NCBI GenBank assembly: GCA_029821455.1
Contig: JALGTI010000030.1
Span: 1 to 15,843 of the forward strand
Direction of reading: 5' to 3'
Source of the DNA: Candidatus Zipacnadia bacterium
GTDB lineage: Bacteria; Armatimonadota; Zipacnadia; Zipacnadales; Zipacnadaceae
DNA length: 15,843 bases
A program made the translations under genes and the position numbers. Shown here piece after piece: positions 1 to 6,694 of this stretch (its first letter is position 1; each line of letters opens with the position of its first letter). The notes below the pieces were generated by a model. That model was not told the DNA's origin and did not search any database. It saw nothing but the letters and a program-made list of their open reading frames with translations.

Positions 1-234
1 GGGGTGGCGCGCCCAGGGAGTGACCTATCGCATCTGGCGGGGGCATTGGGTCAGCAGCGGGCTGACCTAATTCAGATAATTGACACACCCGTCGTTGACA
101 TCAGCTCATCAGAGATTCGTCGGCGCGTGGCTGTGGGGCTGAGCATCCGATATATGACGCCCGACGTGGTGGTGGAATACATCTACGCCAACGGGCTATA
201 TGCGCCTGGTTCAGGTGAAGGAGCGCCGCAGTAG
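1..234 (+). CDS. nadD: Nicotinate-nucleotide adenylyltransferase NadD, C-terminal part (5' end outside window)
   Basis: The frame is open from base 1 to a TAG at 232-234, so this is the last ~77 codons of a longer gene; the GTG at 4 is internal. NadD joins nicotinate mononucleotide to AMP, giving deamido-NAD in the cytoplasmic NAD pathway. The visible part carries the family's C-terminal signature: a D-I-S-S-S-E-I-R-R-R stretch (the ISSTxIR-type nucleotide-binding motif), then S-I-R-Y-M-T-P and V-V-E-Y-I ending in N-G-L-Y, the usual end of NadD. The N-terminal GxFxPxHxGH part is off the window. The LCP gene begins 22 nt downstream, and rsfS follows it, a neighbourhood typical of nadD. The assignment to NadD rather than another nucleotidyltransferase rests on this tail and on that context. 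Confidence 0.88.
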   Translation, partial: GVARPGSDLSHLAGALGQQRADLIQIIDTPVVDISSSEIRRRVAVGLSIRYMTPDVVVEYIYANGLYAPGSGEGAPQ

Positions 235-256
235 AGGACTGCGAGGACAGACGGGT

Positions 257-1528
257 ATGAGAAGACAGGGCGGAGTGCGGGACACGATTCTGTACTGCCT
301 GGTGGCGATGGTTATCGGCGCCGGCGTGGCGGGCGTTTATGATGTGGTGGCTCATCCCGGCCTGCCAGGGGGGCGCTCCGTTTCGGTTATCCGGGACATC
401 ATAAGTTTGGGCCCACCGTTTGAGGGCAAGGAGAAGGTCACTATCCTTCTGGTCGGGTCAGATGACCGCGAGGAGGTTGGCCGTTCCGACACGTTGATGG
501 TCTGCTACCTCAACCCTCAACTTCGGCGGGCCGCGCTGCTCTCCATCCCGCGAGATTTGCGTGTCCCCATTCCTGGTCACGGCCTTGACAAGATTAACCA
601 TGCCTACTTCTATGGTGAGCTAAAGAATAAGGGCGACGGCGTCAGGAAAGCCAAGCACTGTGTTGAAGAGCTTATTGGCGAGCGGATTGACTACTATGCT
701 CACGTTACCTTTGAAATGTTCGTGAATGTTGTGGATATGCTGGGAGGCGTGGACATAGATGTCCCCGACTACGATGGTGAAGGCCGCGGGATGAACTACG
801 ATTGCCCGGGCGATGATCTGGTCATTCATCTATTCCCGGGTCCGCAGCATCTGGATGGCTACAAGGCCATGGGTTTCGTACGCTATCGAATGTCGAATGT
901 CCCTGGCAAGAACATAAATGACGACCAACGCGCAGCCAACCAGCAGATGTTCCTGAAGGCAATTGTGGAGCAGAAGCTGCACTCCGCAAACATTCACAGG
1001 TTGCTGAGAGCAGCCAGCTATGTCAGCCACACGATTGACACGGATATACCCTGGGAGGTGGCGGTGGATTTGGTTAAGGTACTCAGAAAGATGAAATCGG
1101 AGGGCCTGTTCACCGCCACCGTGCCCATCTATGATGCGCCGCGCAATGGCATTTACTATGCTGAAGTCCGCGAACGTGCTTTCTGGGAACTGCGGGAGGA
1201 AATACGGTTCCATCTTGCAGGAGTGACAGAGGCGCCGGCGGTGGTGGAGGTGCTCAACGGCAGCGGCGGGCAGGGAGCGGCCGGTATGGCAGCGGCCCTG
1301 TTGGAAGAGAAAGGATTTCGCGTCGAACAATCACGCAACGCTGATAGCTTTGACCATAGCAGGACACTCATAGAACACGTGGAGGGAAAAGAAGAGGCGG
1401 CACGGAAGGCAGCCAAGGTGATGGGTGTAGCGGAACCGCAGCTCAAGCGGCGCGATTCGACCAGCCTTGGACAGCTTGACCTGCGCATCACCGTCGGCAA
1501 GGACTTTGAACTTCCGCCTGGATCATAG
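257..1528 (+). CDS. LytR-CpsA-Psr (LCP) family cell-envelope glycopolymer ligase with LytR_C domain
   Basis: LCP proteins transfer undecaprenyl-linked glycopolymers (teichoic acids, capsules, arabinogalactan-type chains) to peptidoglycan outside the membrane. This protein has 423 residues. One membrane helix at about residues 8-33 follows a short basic N-terminus, giving a type II topology. The LCP domain spans about residues 60-240, with VGSDD, R-S-D-T-L, S-I-P-R-D-L, K-I-N-H-A-Y and a D-M-L-G-G-V-D stretch. The D-D-Q-R-A-A-N-Q-Q segment near residue 223 holds the conserved Arg of the pyrophosphate-binding pocket. A LytR_C domain (V-V-E-V-L-N-G-S-G start) covers about residues 326-418. I chose ATG 257, with GAGGAC at 243-248, over ATG 200, which would overlap nadD by 35 nt and add a basic extension before the helix. 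The substrate cannot be deduced. The presence of this ligase argues for a wall-linked envelope glycopolymer. Confidence 0.93.
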   Translation: MRRQGGVRDTILYCLVAMVIGAGVAGVYDVVAHPGLPGGRSVSVIRDIISLGPPFEGKEKVTILLVGSDDREEVGRSDTLMVCYLNPQLRRAALLSIPRDLRVPIPGHGLDKINHAYFYGELKNKGDGVRKAKHCVEELIGERIDYYAHVTFEMFVNVVDMLGGVDIDVPDYDGEGRGMNYDCPGDDLVIHLFPGPQHLDGYKAMGFVRYRMSNVPGKNINDDQRAANQQMFLKAIVEQKLHSANIHRLLRAASYVSHTIDTDIPWEVAVDLVKVLRKMKSEGLFTATVPIYDAPRNGIYYAEVRERAFWELREEIRFHLAGVTEAPAVVEVLNGSGGQGAAGMAAALLEEKGFRVEQSRNADSFDHSRTLIEHVEGKEEAARKAAKVMGVAEPQLKRRDSTSLGQLDLRITVGKDFELPPGS

Positions 1529-1530
1529 CA

Positions 1531-1536
1531 GAGGAG
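1531..1536 (+). promoter_or_regulatory. Shine-Dalgarno GAGGAG for rsfS
   Basis: GAGGAG lies 7 nt before the TTG at 1544. This supports the TTG as the real start, because no in-frame ATG exists near the family's normal N-terminus. Confidence 0.7.
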
Positions 1537-1543
1537 TTGTCAA

Positions 1544-1906
1544 TTGGGCGAAACTGAATGGACGCAGGACTTGGCCCTGCTGATAGGGCAGGCGGCCGAG
1601 CAGCGTGGAGGCCTGGACGTAACGGTCCTTGACATGCGGGAACTGATGGCTATCTGTGACTACTTCGTGATCTGTCACGGTCGCTCCAGGGCTCATCTGC
1701 GCGCCATCGCCGAAGCCATTGAGGAGCGGCTAGAACGGGACCAGACGCGTGTGCAGCATCGCGAGGGCCCCCGCGATGATACCTGGATGATTCTCGACTA
1801 CGGCCCTGTCGTCGTTCATATATTTTCGGAAGCGGGGCGCGATTTCTACGCCCTGGAACGGTTGTGGATTGATGCTGTGCGAGTAGAGCTTCCAGCCCAG
1901 GCTTGA
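1544..1906 (+). CDS. rsfS: Ribosomal silencing factor RsfS (RsfA/YbeB/Iojap family)
   Basis: RsfS binds ribosomal protein L14 on the 50S subunit and blocks subunit joining when nutrients are low. The predicted protein has 120 residues, the usual family length, and is one Iojap/RsfS domain. Recognisable signatures are V-L-D-M-R-E-L, I-C-D-Y-F-V-I-C-H-G-R-S, the H-R-E-G-P-R-D-D-T-W segment (canonically EG...W), L-D-Y-G-P-V-V-V-H-I-F, and the terminal F-Y-A-L-E-R-L-W-I-D-A. It starts at TTG, 15 nt after the LCP stop, with a good Shine-Dalgarno. The next gene begins at the base after its stop, so translation of the two is probably coupled. The position downstream of nadD is the classical one for this gene. 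Confidence 0.95.
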   Translation: MGETEWTQDLALLIGQAAEQRGGLDVTVLDMRELMAICDYFVICHGRSRAHLRAIAEAIEERLERDQTRVQHREGPRDDTWMILDYGPVVVHIFSEAGRDFYALERLWIDAVRVELPAQA

Positions 1907-2569
1907 GTGACAAACATGCAAACTCAGCATCACGCAGGCAATGAACGGGAGCGGGAGGATGAGATAGGGCGGCTGTACGATGTGGTGCGGCGTGGCCTGG
2001 CCTTTGGCAGACTGGATGAGGCCGAGGCCGCTGGCAACCAACTCCTGGAACTAGCTCCCGACAGCACAACGGCCCACGAACTGCGAGGTGATGTGCTCCT
2101 GGCCCAGGGCGAGCGCGAGGCGGCCATGGAGGCCTTTAAGCGTGCATTGGATATCGAGGAAGCTAATGTTGATGCCGAGCGGAAGTACGCCGAACTGGCC
2201 CTTGAGTTCGGTGACCAGCAGCGCCTGAAAGCCGATCTGACGGATACTGATTTGAGTCGCTTTCGTGGGGCGGCGTCCAAGGAGCCCTCAGTAGCCGCCA
2301 CGCGTTCGGCGCTGTTCCCGGGCCTGGGGCAACTCTACAACGGCGAGTATGAAAAGGGTATCATTTTTGCGATTGCCGCGTTCATTCTCCTGGTTCCGGC
2401 TGTGCAGGCGTTAGCGGAGATAGTGTTGGGAGGCAGAGGTGAGCCCGGTGGCTCCTGGAAGGTGTGGTTGGGCTGGCCGGCCATCATTCTCTATGTTCTG
2501 CTGTATGCCTTCAGCATCTACGACGCCTGGCGCACCTGCCAGTCACAGGACGACGTGGGTGCCCGCTAG
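1907..2569 (+). CDS. TPR-repeat protein with two C-terminal membrane helices, unknown function
   Basis: This is a 220-residue protein I cannot name. About residues 20-110 are acidic, helical and TPR-like, for example the block G-R-L-D-E-A-E-A-A-G and the consensus-like A-M-E-A-F-K-R-A-L-D. They are followed by a linker with S-V-A-A-T-R-S-A-L-F. Residues 138-151 read P-G-L-G-Q-L-Y-N-G-E-Y-E-K-G, a motif seen just before the helices of TM2-like and related small membrane proteins. Two hydrophobic segments follow, at about 151-172 and 188-208. The likely topology is a cytoplasmic TPR domain anchored by a helical hairpin. The GTG start at 1907 abuts the rsfS stop; ATG 1916 is an alternative. The TPR part suggests a protein-protein scaffold role. 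Context (rsfS upstream, recG downstream) does not define a pathway. Confidence 0.72.
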   Translation: MTNMQTQHHAGNEREREDEIGRLYDVVRRGLAFGRLDEAEAAGNQLLELAPDSTTAHELRGDVLLAQGEREAAMEAFKRALDIEEANVDAERKYAELALEFGDQQRLKADLTDTDLSRFRGAASKEPSVAATRSALFPGLGQLYNGEYEKGIIFAIAAFILLVPAVQALAEIVLGGRGEPGGSWKVWLGWPAIILYVLLYAFSIYDAWRTCQSQDDVGAR

Positions 2570-2625
2570 ATCCCGCATAGTGGGAAGGCCAAAGAGGAGT
2601 CACCGCTGAGGTTGTCTTCACTACA

Positions 2626-4974
2626 TTGAGATCCACGTCAAGGTCAATTGAGCCGCCAGTCGGCGCCCTGGAGCTTGAGCGCAAACAGGGCTGCCAGGAT
2701 GGTGTTGTCATCGGCGGCCTGGGTAACTTGCTGGCGAAATGGGCGCAGCAGGAAGCCAACGACGTATCTGATCCCGAACGACAGCAACGGCTGCAACAAC
2801 TGGCTGTGCACGCACAAGCCTACGCGGACCTGACACGGGGTGAGCGCGAGCAGTTCGTAGCGATGGCCTTGGCGCTGGCTAAGACTGCGGCTAGATCACC
2901 TCGCCGTGCGCCATCCCCGTCTCGGCTGCGATGGGAAACGCCTGTCACGGCCCTCAGGGGAGTGGGGGAGAGGCGGGCGGCGTTGCTGGCGGAGTTGGGT
3001 ATCCGAACAGTGGGCGACCTGCTTACCCACTTTCCCCTGCGACACGAGGATCGCCGCACCATACACCCGGTCAAAGAGCTAAGGCATCGGCAGACGGCGT
3101 GTGTTGAGGTGCGAGTGACTGGCCAAGGCAGAGTTTTTCGCCGGGGCAGGCGGCAGGTTGTGGAGGTCCCTGCCACTGATGGCGCCGATGCGCTGACGCT
3201 GGTCTGGTTTAACCAACCCTACCGTGCTGAACAGTTCCCCGAGGATACCCACTTGATAGTAACTGGCCAGCCACAAATCCGCAAGGACAAGGCGTCACTC
3301 ATTGTGACAGAACTGGAGCAGGTTACTGGTGATGAACTCCTACACACGGGGCGGCTGGTGCCGATTTACCCGTTGACGGAGGGCGTTTCGCAGGTGTTCC
3401 TGCGGGGGCTGATAGCCGGGGCACTGGAGCAGGTTGATGACATCCCGCCAGGCGCTGTACCGGCCGAGACCGCGCAGCAGCGCGGCTTAATAGACTTCAA
3501 TGAGGCGATCCGGGCCGTACACTTCCCGCCCAGTCCAGAGGCAGCCGAGGCGGCTCGCAAAAGACTGGCATACGAGGAACTCTATCTGCTGCAGGCGCTG
3601 CTGGCCCACAGGCGGGGCAATGTCAAGCGCTCTGATCCCGAATCAAGCATCCCGGCCGGCACTGCTGGTGCGGACCTGGCTGCCGCATTGCCCTTTGAAT
3701 TGACTGCAGCCCAGCAGCGGGTCATTGATGAAGTGTTAGCCGACCTGGCCGACGATGAGCCGGCCTATCGGCTGGTGCACGGGGATGTGGGGTCGGGCAA
3801 GACAGTGGTGGCGGCCGCTGCACTGCTGGCCACGGCCCGGGCGGCACGACAAGCGGCAATGATGGTGCCGACCGAACTGCTGGCCGAACAACATCATGGC
3901 GCTCTCAGCGATATGTTGGCCCCTCTGGGTGTAGAAGTTGTGCTGCTTTCCGGGAGTATGTCTGAGGCTGCTAAGTCGCAGGTCAGGGAGAGTCTGGACA
4001 GCGGCAGGAGCCGCATAGTGGTGGGTACACACGCCCTGTTCCAGCGTGGTGTCAGGTTCGCTGATCTGGCTCTGGCCATCGTGGATGAGCAACATCGCTT
4101 CGGCGTCCGCCAGCGTGCCGAACTCAGCGCCAAGGGCAGCCAGCCCAATGTACTGGTGATGTCGGCCACCCCCATCCCACGGACGCTGGCCCTCACCGCG
4201 TACGGCGATTTTGATGTGTCGGTGCTGGACGAATTGCCGCCGGGGCGCCGGCCGGTGCACACGGAGCTAATCACCGGCCGCGACCGCCACAAGGCGTACG
4301 ATTTCATCATTAAGCTGACCGCGCGTGGCAGGCAGGCCTATATCGTCTGTCCGCTGATCGAGGAGACTGCCAACGAATACGTTGTGGCGGCTGAGAGGCA
4401 CTTCCATCGGCTCAAGACCTACGACATGCCGACGCTACGCCTGGGCCTGGTGCACGGAGGGATGGAGGCTGACCGCAGACAGGCGGTTATGGATGCATTC
4501 AGGGCTGGGGAGCTTGATGTCCTGGTCGCCACCAGCGTGGTGGAGGTGGGGGTGGATGTGCCCAACGCCACAGTGATGATGGTTGAAAACGCCGAGCGCT
4601 TTGGCCTCTCACAGCTTCACCAACTGCGCGGGCGGGTAGGACGCGGACACGAGCAGGCCTACTGCCTGCTGGTCAGTGGCGTTCGTAATCCGGATGTCAT
4701 CGAGCGTTTGCAGATGCTAGTGCGAAGCTCCGACGGATTTGAGATTGCCAGGGAGGACCTGCGCCGCCGCGGACCAGGGGAACTGGCCGGCACCCGGCAG
4801 CATGGGCTACCAGACCTGCGGATGGCTGACCTGCTCGCTGATACTGCAACCCTGGCCGAGGCCCGTCAGGACGCCTTTGCGGCTTTTGAGCGAGACCCCG
4901 AACTGCGCCTGGCGGAACACGTGGCTTTGCGGGAGGCGCTGGCGGAATATGAACCCGAGCAGTGGGCACTGTAG
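2626..4974 (+). CDS. recG: ATP-dependent DNA helicase RecG
   Basis: RecG is a superfamily 2 double-strand DNA translocase that reverses stalled forks and processes branched recombination intermediates. The protein has 782 residues. A helical N-terminal extension of about 100 residues resembles the extended form in Thermotoga; the E. coli protein is shorter. The wedge/OB domain (about 105-260) begins with L-R-G-V-G-E-R-R. Helicase motif I is H-G-D-V-G-S-G-K-T at 385-393 and motif II is D-E-Q-H at 487-490, the DEQH form seen in some RecG. Motif III is M-S-A-T-P-I-P-R-T and motif VI lies in Q-L-R-G-R-V-G-R-G. The C-terminal L-R-R-R-G-P-G-E-L-A-G-T-R-Q-H-G is the RecG translocation (TRG) region. 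The frame is closed upstream by TAG at 2578, so TTG 2626 is the first possible start. It has no good Shine-Dalgarno, and TTG 2728 is a second option. The start is uncertain; the function is not. Confidence 0.95.
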   Translation: MRSTSRSIEPPVGALELERKQGCQDGVVIGGLGNLLAKWAQQEANDVSDPERQQRLQQLAVHAQAYADLTRGEREQFVAMALALAKTAARSPRRAPSPSRLRWETPVTALRGVGERRAALLAELGIRTVGDLLTHFPLRHEDRRTIHPVKELRHRQTACVEVRVTGQGRVFRRGRRQVVEVPATDGADALTLVWFNQPYRAEQFPEDTHLIVTGQPQIRKDKASLIVTELEQVTGDELLHTGRLVPIYPLTEGVSQVFLRGLIAGALEQVDDIPPGAVPAETAQQRGLIDFNEAIRAVHFPPSPEAAEAARKRLAYEELYLLQALLAHRRGNVKRSDPESSIPAGTAGADLAAALPFELTAAQQRVIDEVLADLADDEPAYRLVHGDVGSGKTVVAAAALLATARAARQAAMMVPTELLAEQHHGALSDMLAPLGVEVVLLSGSMSEAAKSQVRESLDSGRSRIVVGTHALFQRGVRFADLALAIVDEQHRFGVRQRAELSAKGSQPNVLVMSATPIPRTLALTAYGDFDVSVLDELPPGRRPVHTELITGRDRHKAYDFIIKLTARGRQAYIVCPLIEETANEYVVAAERHFHRLKTYDMPTLRLGLVHGGMEADRRQAVMDAFRAGELDVLVATSVVEVGVDVPNATVMMVENAERFGLSQLHQLRGRVGRGHEQAYCLLVSGVRNPDVIERLQMLVRSSDGFEIAREDLRRRGPGELAGTRQHGLPDLRMADLLADTATLAEARQDAFAAFERDPELRLAEHVALREALAEYEPEQWAL

Positions 4975-4998
4975 GGCTCACTGAGCAACGTAAGAGAT

Positions 4999-5571
4999 AT
5001 GCGCGTAATTGCCGGCAGTGCGAAGTCCATACGGCTCAAGTACCCGAAGGGCAAGCGGATTCGGCCCACCACTGATGCAGTGCGCGAGAGCCTGTTTGGG
5101 ACGCTCGGGGCTGATATACGCGGGGCATGTGTTGCTGATCTTTACGCCGGTTGTGGGGCTGTAGGTATCGAGGCCCTCAGCCGTGGGGCGGAGTTGGCCG
5201 TCTTTATTGAGCGAAATGTTGCTTGCGTGGAGGCATTGCGAGCTAACCTGGCGAATACACAGTTAGAAGGCCAAGCCGAAGTCGTACGTGGCGATGTGGG
5301 CAGCCGCTGGCGAGCGACGTGGCGGCGTTGGGGGCTGTTCGATATCGTGTTTGCCGATCCGCCATACGGCTCGCGGCAACTGGCGGGAATGGTCGAGCGC
5401 CTGGTGGAGACGGGGGAAGGAGTCACGCCGGGCGGTATGGTCATCATCGAGCATGCGGCCTCCGACGAGCTGCAAACCGACGGGCAGCCACTTCGCGTGT
5501 GCAGGTATGGTGAGACATTGTTGACGTTCTTTGCAGGACCGGCCGAGGTTGGAGATGGAGCCGATGAATGA
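4999..5571 (+). CDS. rsmD: 16S rRNA (guanine(966)-N2)-methyltransferase RsmD
   Basis: RsmD uses S-adenosylmethionine to methylate N2 of G966 in 16S rRNA on the assembled small subunit. The 190-residue protein is full length. It begins M-R-V-I-A-G-S-A-K, as family members do. R-P-T-T-D lies at 22-26, the SAM-binding motif I D-L-Y-A-G-C-G-A-V-G-I-E-A-L-S-R-G at 47-63, and the catalytic D-P-P-Y at 120-123. The usual motif I residue after the first Gly is Ser; here it is Cys. It starts 24 nt after recG with only a weak upstream AAGAGA. Its 3' end overlaps coaD, giving the common rsmD-coaD pair and likely translational coupling. Confidence 0.95.
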   Translation: MRVIAGSAKSIRLKYPKGKRIRPTTDAVRESLFGTLGADIRGACVADLYAGCGAVGIEALSRGAELAVFIERNVACVEALRANLANTQLEGQAEVVRGDVGSRWRATWRRWGLFDIVFADPPYGSRQLAGMVERLVETGEGVTPGGMVIIEHAASDELQTDGQPLRVCRYGETLLTFFAGPAEVGDGADE

Positions 5572-6064
5572 GAGCAAAGTACATATCGCAATCTACCCGG
5601 GCAGCTTCGATCCCATCACCAATGGACACCTCGATGTCATTGAACGGGCCCGGCACCTGTTTGGCCGCGTGATTGTCGCCGTCTCCGCCGATGCCGGCAA
5701 ACAGCATCTGTTCAGCGTCGAGGAGCGGGTGGCCATGGCCCGGGATGCCTGTGCAGATATGCCAGAGGTTGAGGTGGACAGTTTTGAAGGTCTCGTGATA
5801 GAATACGCGCGGAGCCGGGCAGCCGTAGCCATCGTGAAGGGCCTACGGGCTGTTTCTGATTTCGAGCGCGAGATGCAGATGGCGCTGATGAACCGCCGCC
5901 TGGCCCCTGAACTGCATACCGTATTGCTGGTCGCCCACACTGATTATACTTTCTTGAGTTCCAGCCTTGTCCAGGAAGTCAGCAGCTTGGGCGGCGATGT
6001 AGCTGACCTCGTGCCGCCGGCTGTTCAGCGAAGGCTAGCCGAGAAGCGTCAACGCTCACGTTGA
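5564..6064 (+). CDS. coaD: Phosphopantetheine adenylyltransferase CoaD
   Basis: CoaD transfers AMP to 4'-phosphopantetheine, the penultimate step of coenzyme A synthesis. The protein has 166 residues, normal for the family. The N-terminal Y-P-G-S-F-D-P-I-T-N-G-H-L-D holds the nucleotidyltransferase (T/H)xGH motif at T19-H22. V-K-G-L-R-A-V-S-D-F-E and E-M-Q-M-A-L-M-N lie in the middle. The F-L-S-S-S-L-V-Q-E-V segment (S132-S134) replaces the ISSTxVR motif in the usual bacterial CoaD way, followed by D-L-V-P-P-A-V. I chose ATG 5564, with GGAG at 5551-5554, 9 nt upstream. ATG 5555 and ATG 5531 would add residues not typical of the family. The start lies inside the last codons of rsmD. Confidence 0.95.
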   Translation: MNESKVHIAIYPGSFDPITNGHLDVIERARHLFGRVIVAVSADAGKQHLFSVEERVAMARDACADMPEVEVDSFEGLVIEYARSRAAVAIVKGLRAVSDFEREMQMALMNRRLAPELHTVLLVAHTDYTFLSSSLVQEVSSLGGDVADLVPPAVQRRLAEKRQRSR

Positions 6065-6095
6065 CGCCGGGTCGTTGGCATCTTGACGCAACACA

Positions 6096-6102
6096 GGGAG
6101 GG
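6096..6102 (+). promoter_or_regulatory. Shine-Dalgarno GGGAGGG deciding the start at 6109
   Basis: A purine-rich GGGAGGG sits 6 nt upstream of ATG 6109. The alternative TTG at 6061 has no comparable site. Confidence 0.65.
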
Positions 6103-6108
6103 CACAAG

Positions 6109-6615
6109 ATGGAAATACTGCGACTGCTGGATGAACTGGACGAATTGGAGGCTACGGGGGAGAAGTGGTACACCAAGATCATCCCCGGCTTTATCGGCAA
6201 AACCGTCATGGATGCCGAGGAATTCCTGTCGCTGTTGCATGAGCTGCGCTCGAGCCTTCCCGAGGAGATGACGACGGCCAGCCAGGTGGCTCGTGACAGG
6301 GAGCGCATCGTGCGCGAAGCCCACGAAGAACGGGCTAAGATTCTGGAAGCGGCCAGGGAACAAGCCCAACTATTGGTCTCTAATGATGAGCTAGTTAAGC
6401 AAGCCGAGCAGCGCTCGGAGGAGATAATCCAGCAGGCACAGGTAGAAGCCGGGGCGATTCATGCCGAGGCTGAGGCGTGGGCCCGCGGCCTGGTAGAGCG
6501 CCTGGAAAACTACGTGAGCCGAATGGCAGCTACCGTTGACAAGACCAAGAAAGCCCTCGCCGGTCAGTCGGCGACATCTCGCTCTGAAAAGAGGCCACCG
6601 CACAATGAGCAGTAG
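6109..6615 (+). CDS. DivIVA/SepIVA-like coiled-coil protein encoded between coaD and ackA
   Basis: This 168-residue acidic protein has no signal peptide or membrane segment. The N-terminal ~50 residues (L-L-D-E-L-D-E-L-E, then F-I-G-K-T-V-M-D-A-E-E-F-L-S-L-L) fit the pattern of a DivIVA-type N-terminal segment. Residues ~60-150 are a long alanine- and glutamate-rich coiled coil with E-R-I-V-R-E-A-H-E-E-R-A-type heptads. The tail is basic and probably disordered. Related proteins are often annotated as ATP synthase F0 subunit B-like, but that similarity is only coiled coil and the membrane helix is absent. SepIVA, a mycobacterial septation factor, has a similar layout, so a role in cell growth or division is possible, though only inferred. 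GGGAGGG at 6096-6102, 6 nt before ATG 6109, favours this start over TTG 6061, which overlaps the coaD stop. Confidence 0.75.
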   Translation: MEILRLLDELDELEATGEKWYTKIIPGFIGKTVMDAEEFLSLLHELRSSLPEEMTTASQVARDRERIVREAHEERAKILEAAREQAQLLVSNDELVKQAEQRSEEIIQQAQVEAGAIHAEAEAWARGLVERLENYVSRMAATVDKTKKALAGQSATSRSEKRPPHNEQ

Positions 6616-6681
6616 TCGCTGGCTGCTGCCTGCAATTCCTCTTTCTGTCCAGTGCGACGGATAGCATAACCCTTACTGTTT

Positions 6682-6685
6682 GGAG
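6682..6685 (+). promoter_or_regulatory. Shine-Dalgarno GGAG for ackA
   Basis: GGAG lies 9 nt before GTG 6695. A longer reading from TTG 6680 would use this site as coding sequence and add residues ahead of the conserved N-terminal beta-strand of acetate kinase, so GTG 6695 is preferred. Confidence 0.6.
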
Positions 6686-6694
6686 ATACACACA

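Noticed and set aside
830..1330. 166-codon open frame on the - strand
   Set aside because: It lies entirely inside the LCP gene, has no recognisable domain and is rich in His, Arg and Cys as antisense shadows are.
2571..2584. Hairpin TCCC...GGGA between the TPR gene and recG
   Set aside because: Only four perfect pairs and no T-run; not enough for a terminator.
3736..4260. 174-codon open frame on the - strand
   Set aside because: It is antisense to the RecG helicase motifs, whose protein is clearly real; no family features.
6605..6664. 19-codon ORF overlapping the end of the coiled-coil gene
   Set aside because: Too short, no supporting family and no ribosome binding site; a chance ORF is more likely.
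6616..6694. Possible promoter before ackA
   Set aside because: Only a poor -10-like TAGCAT and no acceptable -35 box at the right distance.
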